5,016 nucleotides of DNA from Chloroflexota bacterium (lineage in GTDB: Bacteria > Chloroflexota > Dehalococcoidia > DSTF01 > RBG-16-68-14): the NCBI GenBank assembly GCA_022573935.1, contig JACZTE010000103.1, forward strand, positions 1 to 5,016, written 5' to 3'. Shown one piece after another: positions 1 to 5,016 of this stretch (position 1 is its first letter; every line of letters starts with the position of its first letter). A program made the position numbers and the translations under genes. The notes beneath the pieces are model-generated. The model saw nothing but the letters and a program-made list of their open reading frames with translations. It was not told the DNA's origin and made no database searches.

Positions 1-463
1 GATGACCGGCTGGCGTCTCGCCTACACCTGCGCCCGCGTCGACGTGACAGAGGCGATGATGCGCGTGCACCAGTACATCATGATGTCCGCGCCCACCACG
101 TCGCAGTACGCGGCGCTGGAGGCGCTGCGCAACGGCGAGGAGGACGTCCGCGGCATGGTGGCCGAGTACGACCGTCGCCGCCAGCTCACGCTGCGCGAGC
201 TGAACGCGATGGGCCTCACCTGCTTCGAGCCTCGCGGCGCGTTCTACTGCTTCCCCTCGGTGCGAACGACCGGCCTCTCCGACGAGGCGTTCTCGGAAAA
301 GCTGCTGATGGAGGAGAAGGTAGCGGTCGTGCCCGGATCGGCCTTCGGCGAGTTCGGCGTCGGCCACGTGCGCGTCTGCTACGCCGAGAGCTACGAGGTG
401 CTGGAGGAGGCGCTGCGCCGCATGCGGCGTTTCGTCGAGCGTCACCAGCTCGCGGCGAAGTAG
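1..463 (+). CDS. PLP-dependent aminotransferase, class I/II fold, C-terminal part (5' end outside window)
   Basis: This is the last 153 or so residues of a fold-type I aminotransferase related to aspartate aminotransferase and PatA-type enzymes. Such enzymes transfer an amino group between an amino acid and a 2-oxo acid in the cytoplasm, using PLP. The visible part opens with MTGWRLAY, which in this family follows directly after the PLP-binding lysine (pattern SK..AMTGWR.G). The lysine, and with it the cofactor domain, therefore lies just before the window. Further family landmarks are a SAPTTSQYAALEAL stretch (about 29-42), EPRGAFYCFP (77-86), VVPGSAFG (109-116) and GHVRVCYA (121-128). The Arg in GHVRVCYA (about 124) is the expected substrate carboxylate binder. 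The ATG at position 2 is an internal Met, not the start. The gene ends in TAG, 13 nt before the hydrolase gene. Substrate specificity cannot be read from this fragment. Confidence 0.93.
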   Translation, partial: MTGWRLAYTCARVDVTEAMMRVHQYIMMSAPTTSQYAALEALRNGEEDVRGMVAEYDRRRQLTLRELNAMGLTCFEPRGAFYCFPSVRTTGLSDEAFSEKLLMEEKVAVVPGSAFGEFGVGHVRVCYAESYEVLEEALRRMRRFVERHQLAAK

Positions 464-476
464 TCCTTGCGCGGCT

Positions 477-1268
477 ATGGCCGGCGCACCCCTCGATGGC
501 GATGACCTGAGCGGTGACCTGGAGCTCACGATCCGGGCGGTGGCCGCGCGCGAAGGCGACGACGGCACCGTCGAGATCGTCATCGACAGCTCTCGCGGCG
601 AGATCGGCTGCGTGCTGCATCCCTGCGGCCTGAGCGTCGGGACGAAGCCCTTCGAGGCCGGGCCCGCCGCCGTCGTCTTCGTCGGTGGCGCCATGGGCGG
701 GCTCGATGGCCCCGCGGGCGGGCTCTACCCACGCCTAGCGGAAGCTCTTCGCGAGCCTTACGATGCAGCCCCGCACGATGAGCCGGCGAGCAGCCTCGCC
801 AGCCTCCGCCTCCACTATCGACAGCCAGGCGAGTTCGAGGAGTGTGTGCTGGACGTGTTGGGCGGCGTCTCGTTCCTGAAAGGCATCGGCGCGCGCCGGG
901 TGGCGCTGGTGGGGCACAGCTTCGGCGCGGCGGTGGTGATCAAGGCCGGTGAGCTATCGGAGCAGGTGGCCGGCGTGGCCGCCCTCTCGCCGCAGCTCCA
1001 CGGCACCGGCAGCGTCGAGCGGCTCTCGCCCAAGCCGCTGCTGCTCGCGCACGGCACCGCCGACGATATCCTCGACTGCGCGGCCAGCCGCGATATCTAC
1101 GACCGCGCCCGTGAGCCGAAGCGGCTCGTCCTCTACGAAGGCGCCGGCCACGGCCTGACGCAGTGCGCGGACGAGCTGTTCGAGCTGCTGCGGGCGTGGC
1201 TGGTGGAGATGGCGGGGCAGGACGTTAGCTTTGCTGGAGGTAATCTATGGCTTACAACGGACAGCTAG
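477..1268 (+). CDS. alpha/beta hydrolase, dienelactone-hydrolase-like
   Basis: This is a 263-aa predicted soluble serine hydrolase. The substrate is unknown; esterase, thioesterase or peptidase activity are all possible for this fold. The first core strand is AAVVFVGGAMGG (64-75), which would place the oxyanion hole. The nucleophile elbow is LVGHSFGA, with Ser148. LLLAHGTADDILD (188-200) supplies the acid, probably Asp196 or Asp197, and GAGHGL (222-227) supplies His225. The triad thus appears complete and in the usual order. About 60 residues precede the first core strand and resemble no domain I recognise. I see no signal peptide or membrane segment. The ATG at 477 is the first start available in the frame, but no clear Shine-Dalgarno sequence precedes it, so reinitiation after the aminotransferase stop 13 nt upstream is plausible. 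The last 20 or so residues, after the final helix (LLRAWLVEM), run through the ribosome binding site and start of the TfoX gene, overlapping it by 22 nt. The fold is confident; the function is not. Confidence 0.85.
   Translation: MAGAPLDGDDLSGDLELTIRAVAAREGDDGTVEIVIDSSRGEIGCVLHPCGLSVGTKPFEAGPAAVVFVGGAMGGLDGPAGGLYPRLAEALREPYDAAPHDEPASSLASLRLHYRQPGEFEECVLDVLGGVSFLKGIGARRVALVGHSFGAAVVIKAGELSEQVAGVAALSPQLHGTGSVERLSPKPLLLAHGTADDILDCAASRDIYDRAREPKRLVLYEGAGHGLTQCADELFELLRAWLVEMAGQDVSFAGGNLWLTTDS
1236..1241 (+). promoter_or_regulatory. ribosome binding site of the TfoX-domain gene
   Basis: GGAGGT sits 5 nt before the ATG at 1247, a near-perfect Shine-Dalgarno match at good spacing. It fixes the TfoX start even though it lies inside the coding sequence of the upstream hydrolase. 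The hydrolase itself lacks a comparable site. Confidence 0.8.
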
Positions 1269-1576
1269 CCGACAGGGTCCGCAACGTCCTGGTCCGATAC
1301 GAAGGGCTTATCGAGCAGAAGATGTTCGGCGGGCTCTGCTTCATGTTGCGCGGTAACATGTGCTGCGGCATCGTGAAAGACGATATGATGGTCCGCGTTG
1401 GTCCCGATCAATACGAGCGGCTACTGGCCGAGCCCTACGCTCGCCCGATGGACTTTACCGGCCGTGCGATGAAGGGTTTCGTCTTCGTAGGGCCGGACGG
1501 GTATCGAAGCGATGAGGCGCTTGTGAGGTGGGTGAAGCGGGGCGTCGATTTCGCGCTGTCTCTGCCCGCGAAATAG
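1247..1576 (+). CDS. TfoX/Sxy N-terminal-domain protein, stand-alone
   Basis: This 109-aa protein consists of one TfoX N-terminal domain. The typical features are the MAYNGQLADRVRNVL opening, the KMFGGLCFMLRGNMCCGI block (about 25-42), MMVRVGP (47-53), ARPMDFTGRAMKGFVFV (65-81) and a C-terminal WVKRGVDFA helix. In gammaproteobacteria full TfoX/Sxy proteins regulate competence together with CRP, but they carry an additional C-terminal domain that is absent here. Short single-domain versions like this are common in high-GC bacteria and have no established role, so a competence function should not be assumed. The start is supported by a strong GGAGGT site. The gene overlaps the upstream hydrolase by 22 nt in another frame, so the two are probably co-transcribed. 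About 26 of its 109 codons end in A or T, clearly more than in the aminotransferase upstream, which may indicate a different history or weaker codon selection. Confidence 0.9.
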   Translation: MAYNGQLADRVRNVLVRYEGLIEQKMFGGLCFMLRGNMCCGIVKDDMMVRVGPDQYERLLAEPYARPMDFTGRAMKGFVFVGPDGYRSDEALVRWVKRGVDFALSLPAK

Positions 1577-1727
1577 CACCGTTCGGCACTGACTCGATCC
1601 GTCGCTTCAGTTGGCGGCACATCTGCCGAGTATCTCTGCGTGGGGGAGTCGGTCGCCGAACAAGGGAACTATGTTGCCCTGACCAGGCTTGGCCACTTCC
1701 CCTGATTACTTCTAGCTCTCTCGCCTC
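1577..1727. other. convergent intergenic spacer with weak hairpins
   Basis: This is the gap between the stop codons of the plus-strand TfoX gene and the minus-strand phosphatase gene. It is less GC-rich than the genes and holds no credible ORF. Two small hairpins are visible. CGGCA/TGCCG at 1615-1628 has a 4-nt loop. AGGGAAC pairs with GTT(G)CCCT at 1663-1680, with a 3-nt loop and one bulged G. Neither is followed by a T-run on either strand, so neither is a classical intrinsic terminator. They could still serve as weak bidirectional transcript ends, and the convergent layout makes some termination here likely. Confidence 0.35.
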
Positions 1728-2564
1728 CTAGTCCCCGTCCGCCGGATCCAGCTCCGCGCGATGTTCGTCCAGCCAGCGGAGCAGGTCCGCGTGCGCCTGT
1801 GGGCTACCCGCGATCACCGACGGCGAGCGGAGTGTCGCGGGGCCGCCATCGAGGGTGGTGATCGTGCCGCCCGCCTCTTTGACGAGCAGGAGGCCTGAGA
1901 CGACGTCCCACGGGAAGAGGTATCGATGAAGGAAGAGGTCGTAGCGGCCGCAGGCGGCGTAGGCCAACCCCAGCGCCGCGCTGCCCGGGATGCGGATGCA
2001 CTGGATGCCGGGGAAGAGCTGTTGTAGGAATCGAAGGGTAGCGCGGCCGTTATCGTCGTTGTATCCGAGGTCGATTCCCAGGACAGAGGCGGCTACCGTC
2101 GGCGTGTCCGAAGCGCGGATCGGCTGGTCGTTCACCCACGCGCCACGGCCTCGCTCCGCCCAGAACGTCTCGTCATGGTTCGGGTCGTGGGTGACGGCTA
2201 CGACGGTCTCTCCGTCGTAGCAGAGCGCCAGGTTGATGCAGAAGAAGGGGATGCCGCTGACGAAGTTGCGTGTGCCGTCGATCGGGTCGGCTACCCAGAC
2301 CCAGCCCGCGCTGTCCGTCTCGCTTGCCGTCTCCTCGGAGAGCAGCCGGTGATCGGGGAACTCTTGCGCCAGCGCTCGCTTGATCAGGCGCTCGATCTCG
2401 AAGTCGGTCTCCGTGACCAGGTTGCCCCGGCCCTTCGTCGTCACCTCGTGCGGCTGGCGAAAGCGAGCGCGGGCCAGCTCGCCCGCCTCCTGCGCGCAAG
2501 CACGCGCTACCTCCAGGGCGGAGCGGCCGGAAGCGGCGACTGGTATGGCCGGGGGCTCACTCAT
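1728..2564 (-). CDS. inositol monophosphatase family protein
   Basis: This is a predicted Mg2+-dependent, lithium-sensitive-type sugar phosphatase of 278 aa, close to the usual 260-280. Motifs, numbered from the ATG at 2564, are KGRGNLVTETD (44-54), LLSEE (74-78, metal-binding Glu), WVADPIDGTRNF (90-101, with metal ligands Asp93 and Asp96), FPWDVVSG (217-224, Asp220 as third metal ligand) and EAGG (230-233). All catalytic positions are intact. The superfamily includes inositol-1-phosphatase (SuhB), histidinol-phosphatase (HisN type), fructose-1,6-bisphosphatase and CysQ; the sequence does not let me choose among them. A longer reading from TTG at 2600 adds 12 residues of non-conserved sequence. 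I prefer ATG 2564 because that TTG forms part of a good -35 box. No Shine-Dalgarno precedes ATG 2564, in line with a leaderless transcript. The gene lies 66 nt after argS on the same strand, so readthrough from argS may also contribute to its expression. Confidence 0.92.
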   Translation of the reverse strand: MSEPPAIPVAASGRSALEVARACAQEAGELARARFRQPHEVTTKGRGNLVTETDFEIERLIKRALAQEFPDHRLLSEETASETDSAGWVWVADPIDGTRNFVSGIPFFCINLALCYDGETVVAVTHDPNHDETFWAERGRGAWVNDQPIRASDTPTVAASVLGIDLGYNDDNGRATLRFLQQLFPGIQCIRIPGSAALGLAYAACGRYDLFLHRYLFPWDVVSGLLLVKEAGGTITTLDGGPATLRSPSVIAGSPQAHADLLRWLDEHRAELDPADGD

Positions 2565-2573
2565 CGGAGTGAG
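2556..2573. repeat. perfect 7-bp inverted repeat over the phosphatase start
   Basis: CTCACTC (2556-2562) and GAGTGAG (2567-2573) are exact reverse complements separated by 4 nt. The repeat covers the last two bases of the proposed -10 box, the expected transcription start and the ATG. That is where a repressor operator could sit. If the mRNA is leaderless only half of it would be transcribed, so an RNA hairpin is less likely from that promoter, though readthrough transcripts from argS would carry it whole. One or two such repeats are expected by chance in 5 kb. Confidence 0.4.
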
Positions 2574-2600
2574 GGTAGAGGAGCGATGGGCTGGGGTCAA
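2572..2600 (-). promoter_or_regulatory. predicted promoter of the phosphatase gene (leaderless)
   Basis: Reading the minus strand, TTGACC (2600-2595) matches the -35 consensus at five of six bases. After a spacer of exactly 17 nt comes TACCCT (2577-2572), which fits the TAnnnT core of a -10 box but only three of six bases of the full consensus. The expected start of transcription falls at about 2565-2564, that is at or one base before the ATG. This agrees with the lack of any purine-rich ribosome binding site there. The call is by eye; a weak -10 match can arise by chance. Confidence 0.5.
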
Positions 2601-2630
2601 GCGGCGGCGTTCGAGCCTCGAGGTTGGAGG

Positions 2631-4292
2631 TCACATCCGGTCCGGCGCGCTCATGCCCATCAGGCCAAGGCTGGTCGCCAGCACCGACATGGCGGCGGTG
2701 ACGAGCTTCAGCCGCGCCTTGGAGAGATCGGGGTTGTCGTCGTCCACCACGCGGCAGTTTTCGTAGAAGTCGTGGAAGACCGTGGCCAGCTCCTGGGCGT
2801 AGTGGGGGAGGTGGTGCGGCTCCAGCGAGCGAGCCATCGCCTCCACCAGCTCCGGTAGCTGGAGCATCTTGCGGATCAGCGCGAGCTCGGCCGGGTGGGT
2901 GAGGAGGCTCGTGTCGCCGCCCTGGGAGTCGGGGAGCCGCTCCTTCGCGACGTTGATGATGCCGGCGATGCGGGCGTGAGCGTACTGGACATAATAAACG
3001 GGGTTTTCGTTGCTCTGCCGCTTCGCCAGCTCCAGGTCGAACTCGATCTGTGCGTCGGCGGAGCGCGAGAGGAAGAAGTAGAGGCAGGCATCCTTGCCCA
3101 CCTCTTCTATTACCTCGCGCAGGGTGACCATATCGCCGCTGCGCTTGGAGATCTTGATCGTCTCTTCGCCCCGGCGCAGGGTCACCAACTGCCCGATGAG
3201 GATGGTGAGCCGGTCCGGTTCGATGGCCATCGCCTCCACGGCTAGCTGGAGGGGCCGCACGTGGCCCTGGTGGTCCGAGCCCCAGATGTCGATCACGCGG
3301 TCGAACTTGCGGACGAGGAACTTGTCGTAGTGGTAGCCGATGTCGGTGGCGAGATAGGTAGGCAGGCCGCTGGAGCGCACCACCACCTCGTCCTTGTCCG
3401 CGCCGAGCTGGGTGGTGGCGAACCAGACCGCGCCCTCCCGCTCGACGATGAGCCCTTTCTTTCGCAGGATGGCCATCCCCTTGTCGAAGGCTTTGGAGTC
3501 GTAGACGGTCTGCTCGCGGTACCAGTGGTCGTAGTGGACGCCCAGGTCCGCGAGGTCGTTGCGGATCCACTCCGTCACCTGCTCTATGCCGAAGCGGCCT
3601 AGCTCCTCCGGTGCGGGCTCGCCTTCGGGCCGGAGCAGGCTATCGCCGAAGCGTTCGCGCGCCTGCTCCGCCAGGTCGATCATGTACGAGCCGGCGTAGC
3701 CGTCGTCGGGCACGGGGGCCTCGCGGCCGAAGAGCTGCTGATAGCGAGCGTAGATCGTGCGCGTGAAGACATCGACCTGCGAGCCGGCGTCGTTGAAATA
3801 GTACTCCGTCTCCACCTGGTAGCCCGCCGCCTGGAGTACGCGGGCCAGGGTGCTGCCCATTGCGGCCCAGCGCCCGTTGCCGGCGTGGAGGGGGCCGGTG
3901 GGGTTGGCGCTGACGAACTCGACCTGCACCTTCTGGCCCTTGCCCAAGGGCACCTCCGCGAAGGCCGGCCCCGCCTCCAGGATGCTATCGACTTGCTGGG
4001 CCAGCCACCCTTTGCTCAGGTGGAAGTTGACGAAGCCCGGCGGCGCCACCTCCACGCGCTCGACGGCGTCCGAGGGCGGCATGTGTCGCGCCAGCGTCTG
4101 CCCCAGCTCGATCGGCTTGGCGCCGGCGGCGCGGGCCAGCCGCAGGGGCAGGCTGGTGGCGTAGTCGCCGTGCTCCAGCCGCTGCGGCCGTTCGATGACG
4201 ATCTCGGGCAGCGCGACGGCCGGCAGGTCGCCGGCGCTCTTGGCGCGGTCGACCGCCTCCTCGACCATGCGGGCGATCTCGTCCCGGATCAT
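2631..4292 (-). CDS. argS: arginyl-tRNA synthetase
   Basis: This class I aminoacyl-tRNA synthetase charges tRNA-Arg with arginine in the cytoplasm and is essential. The 553 residues match the usual length. The N-terminal Add1 tRNA-binding domain spans about 1-92 and includes the EHGDYATSLPL and PPGFVNFHLS blocks. The catalytic Rossmann core follows, with the HIGH-class motif in SANPTGPLHAGNGR (HAGN, 136-139), YYFNDAGSQVD (164-174), ATDIGYHYDKF (315-325) and IWGSDHQGHV (336-345). The KMSKS-equivalent loop reads KISKRSGDMVTL (380-391). The DALR-type helical anticodon-binding domain begins at about NPVYYVQYAHARI (430-442) and ends with the family-typical SAPDRM. The start is firm: ATG at 4292 is preceded by GAGGAG 8 nt upstream and overlaps the DUF402 stop by 4 nt (ATGA), which points to translational coupling. 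No intrinsic terminator follows the TGA at 2631. Nothing appears broken. Confidence 0.98.
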   Translation of the reverse strand: MIRDEIARMVEEAVDRAKSAGDLPAVALPEIVIERPQRLEHGDYATSLPLRLARAAGAKPIELGQTLARHMPPSDAVERVEVAPPGFVNFHLSKGWLAQQVDSILEAGPAFAEVPLGKGQKVQVEFVSANPTGPLHAGNGRWAAMGSTLARVLQAAGYQVETEYYFNDAGSQVDVFTRTIYARYQQLFGREAPVPDDGYAGSYMIDLAEQARERFGDSLLRPEGEPAPEELGRFGIEQVTEWIRNDLADLGVHYDHWYREQTVYDSKAFDKGMAILRKKGLIVEREGAVWFATTQLGADKDEVVVRSSGLPTYLATDIGYHYDKFLVRKFDRVIDIWGSDHQGHVRPLQLAVEAMAIEPDRLTILIGQLVTLRRGEETIKISKRSGDMVTLREVIEEVGKDACLYFFLSRSADAQIEFDLELAKRQSNENPVYYVQYAHARIAGIINVAKERLPDSQGGDTSLLTHPAELALIRKMLQLPELVEAMARSLEPHHLPHYAQELATVFHDFYENCRVVDDDNPDLSKARLKLVTAAMSVLATSLGLMGMSAPDRM

Positions 4293-4777
4293 GCGGAACG
4301 CTCCTCGAACGGGAACCGGGCGCCCTTGGCGAGGGCGAGCAGCTCCTCGACGGCGTTGCGGGCGTGCGCTATCACCTCCGGAGGGTAGCTCATCCGGCCG
4401 CTGTTTTCCAGGAACTCGTCTTCGTCCAGGATCTCGGGCTCGCCGGCGGGCGGGACGTGCACGTCGAGATCCAAGTCAACATACTGTATGCGGTCTCCGT
4501 CGCGCTGGGTGGGAGTCGTGATGTTGCAGTACCATCGCTCCAGCCCGCCGCCGTCCGGCCGTTCCAGCCGCATCACGTTGTACCAGCGGTCCGACCAGAA
4601 GTGGTTGCGCGTATTGTAGGGATTGGTCCAGGGGCCGTCCGACGTCTGCAGCTCCTCGCCGGCGAAGTTGAGCGTGATGAGCAGGGGGCCCTCCTCCAGC
4701 ACGAACGACGAGTCGAACTCCCAGTGCGGGGAGCCGTCGTACTTGGTAGAGCGGACGTGGATGGTGCGGCCGGTCAC
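4289..4777 (-). CDS. DUF402 family protein (FomD/Ntdp-like nucleotide phosphatase fold)
   Basis: This 162-aa soluble protein consists of the DUF402 beta-barrel domain plus a C-terminal helix. The recognisable sequence of conserved blocks is KYDGSPHWEF (12-21), SDRWYNVMRL (62-71), WYCNITTP (82-89), YVDLDLDV (99-106) and ILDEDEFLEN (116-125), followed by a helical tail (about 132-151). Characterised relatives are the Staphylococcus nucleoside tri/diphosphatase Ntdp and FomD of fosfomycin biosynthesis, a cytidylyl-phosphonate hydrolase. The DLDLD and DEDE acidic clusters are their metal-binding residues, and they are intact here, so metal-dependent hydrolysis of a nucleotide is a reasonable inference. 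The domain also occurs in the RNA-binding FAU-1 proteins. The actual substrate is unknown. The start is a GTG, 4 nt after the recG stop and without a clear Shine-Dalgarno, so it probably depends on recG translation. The stop overlaps the argS start. I see no link to a phosphonate pathway in this window. Confidence 0.88.
   Translation of the reverse strand: MTGRTIHVRSTKYDGSPHWEFDSSFVLEEGPLLITLNFAGEELQTSDGPWTNPYNTRNHFWSDRWYNVMRLERPDGGGLERWYCNITTPTQRDGDRIQYVDLDLDVHVPPAGEPEILDEDEFLENSGRMSYPPEVIAHARNAVEELLALAKGARFPFEERSA
4301..4306 (-). promoter_or_regulatory. ribosome binding site of argS
   Basis: GAGGAG on the minus strand lies 8 nt before the argS ATG and inside the last codons of the DUF402 gene. 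It confirms the argS start at 4292. Confidence 0.75.
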
Positions 4778-4781
4778 GACG

Positions 4782-5016
4782 CTAGTGTACTTCGCCGGTG
4801 ACCTCTTCGAACAGCCGGTAGACCACGCGGGCGAGCTGGGCGTGCTCCGGCTTCGCGAGGTCAGGGTCTTCTTCCAGCAGGCGTGTCGCCTCGGCGCGAG
4901 CGAGCTCGATGAGGCGCGTGTCGAGCAGGCTGGCGACGCGCAGGTCGGGCAGGCCGGACTGGCGGGTGCCGAAGAACTCGCCCGGGCCGCGCATCTGGAG
5001 ATCGGCTTCGGCGAGT
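4782..5016 (-). CDS. recG: ATP-dependent DNA helicase RecG, C-terminal 77 residues (5' end outside window)
   Basis: RecG remodels stalled replication forks and Holliday junctions. Only its C-terminus is present. The segment reads [20 protein letters not shown] and then continues [12 protein letters not shown]. This is the RGPGEF.GTRQSG signature at the end of helicase domain 2, in the translocation (TRG) region. After it come the usual closing helices ([30 protein letters not shown]). Mfd has a related TRG motif, but its RG.G..LG..QSG pattern differs and it continues with a further C-terminal domain, whereas this protein stops about 55 residues after the motif, as RecG does. The reading frame is open to the window edge, so the internal ATG at 4994 is not the start. 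The gene ends in TAG, 4 nt before the DUF402 GTG, making it the upstream member of the recG-DUF402-argS cluster. Confidence 0.95.
   Translation of the reverse strand, partial: LAEADLQMRGPGEFFGTRQSGLPDLRVASLLDTRLIELARAEATRLLEEDPDLAKPEHAQLARVVYRLFEEVTGEVH

Noticed and set aside
2..4. ATG at position 2 as the aminotransferase start
   Set aside because: MTGWR is an internal motif that follows the PLP lysine; the gene must begin well before the window.
216..620. 134-aa minus-strand open frame across the aminotransferase and hydrolase starts
   Set aside because: Arg/Ala-rich shadow composition, antisense to conserved aminotransferase motifs.
1615..1680. Intrinsic terminators in the convergent spacer
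   Set aside because: The two hairpins are short (5 bp, and 7 bp with a bulge) and no T-run follows on either strand.
2616..2623. CCTCGAGG palindrome just downstream of the argS stop as a terminator or operator
   Set aside because: It is an 8-bp self-complementary site without a loop or T-run, and such sites are common by chance in GC-rich DNA.
2175..2858. 227-aa open frame on the plus strand antisense to the phosphatase and argS ends
   Set aside because: It spans two real genes on the opposite strand, shows no family motif, and its length is explained by the scarcity of stop codons in GC-rich sequence.
2557..3570. 337-aa open frame on the minus strand inside argS and into the argS-phosphatase spacer
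   Set aside because: It is a second frame of the argS region, rich in Arg, Pro and Gly as expected for shadow frames in GC-rich DNA. It has no recognisable domain, and argS is unambiguous.
3885..4388. 167-aa plus-strand open frame antisense to the argS N-terminus
   Set aside because: It is antisense to the conserved HAGN and Add1 regions of ArgS and has no domain signature or ribosome binding site of note.
4364..4801. 145-aa plus-strand open frame antisense to DUF402
   Set aside because: The DUF402 reading contains all conserved family blocks; the antisense reading has none and crosses the recG-DUF402 junction.
4992..4994. Minus-strand ATG at 4994 as a gene start
   Set aside because: The frame is open upstream to the window edge and encodes LAEADLQ, which matches the RecG sequence before RGPGEF. 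The Met is internal.

Overview
This is a GC-rich bacterial chromosomal window with ordinary, densely packed genes. There is no tRNA, rRNA, CRISPR array, insertion sequence or prophage signature. The bias toward G/C at third codon positions, the GTG start and the protein flavour (RecG tail, ArgS, DUF402, TfoX-N) suggest a high-GC lineage such as Chloroflexota (Thermomicrobia-like) or Actinomycetota. That placement is a guess from style, not from a marker I can align.

Left half, plus strand (1-1576): the C-terminal part of a class I/II PLP-dependent aminotransferase (truncated by the window start), a 263-aa alpha/beta hydrolase with a visible Ser-Asp-His triad, and a 109-aa stand-alone TfoX N-terminal-domain protein. 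They are packed closely (13-nt gap, then a 22-nt overlap) and look like one transcription unit. The TfoX gene has the best ribosome binding site of the three. A convergent spacer (1577-1727) follows, with two weak hairpins and no clear terminator.

Right half, minus strand (5016 down to 1728): the C-terminus of RecG helicase (truncated by the window end), a DUF402 protein starting 4 nt after the recG stop, arginyl-tRNA synthetase overlapping DUF402 by the ATGA motif, and, after 66 nt, an inositol-monophosphatase-family phosphatase. The first three are almost certainly co-transcribed, and argS is probably translationally coupled to DUF402. The phosphatase appears to have its own promoter: TTGACC, a 17-nt spacer, then TACCCT, placed so that transcription would begin at or one base before the ATG. 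This implies a leaderless mRNA. A perfect 7-bp inverted repeat spans that start codon.

I found no convincing undescribed system. The points most worth a second look are the putative leaderless promoter with its inverted repeat, and the tight placement of a DUF402 (nucleotide-phosphatase-type) gene between recG and argS.
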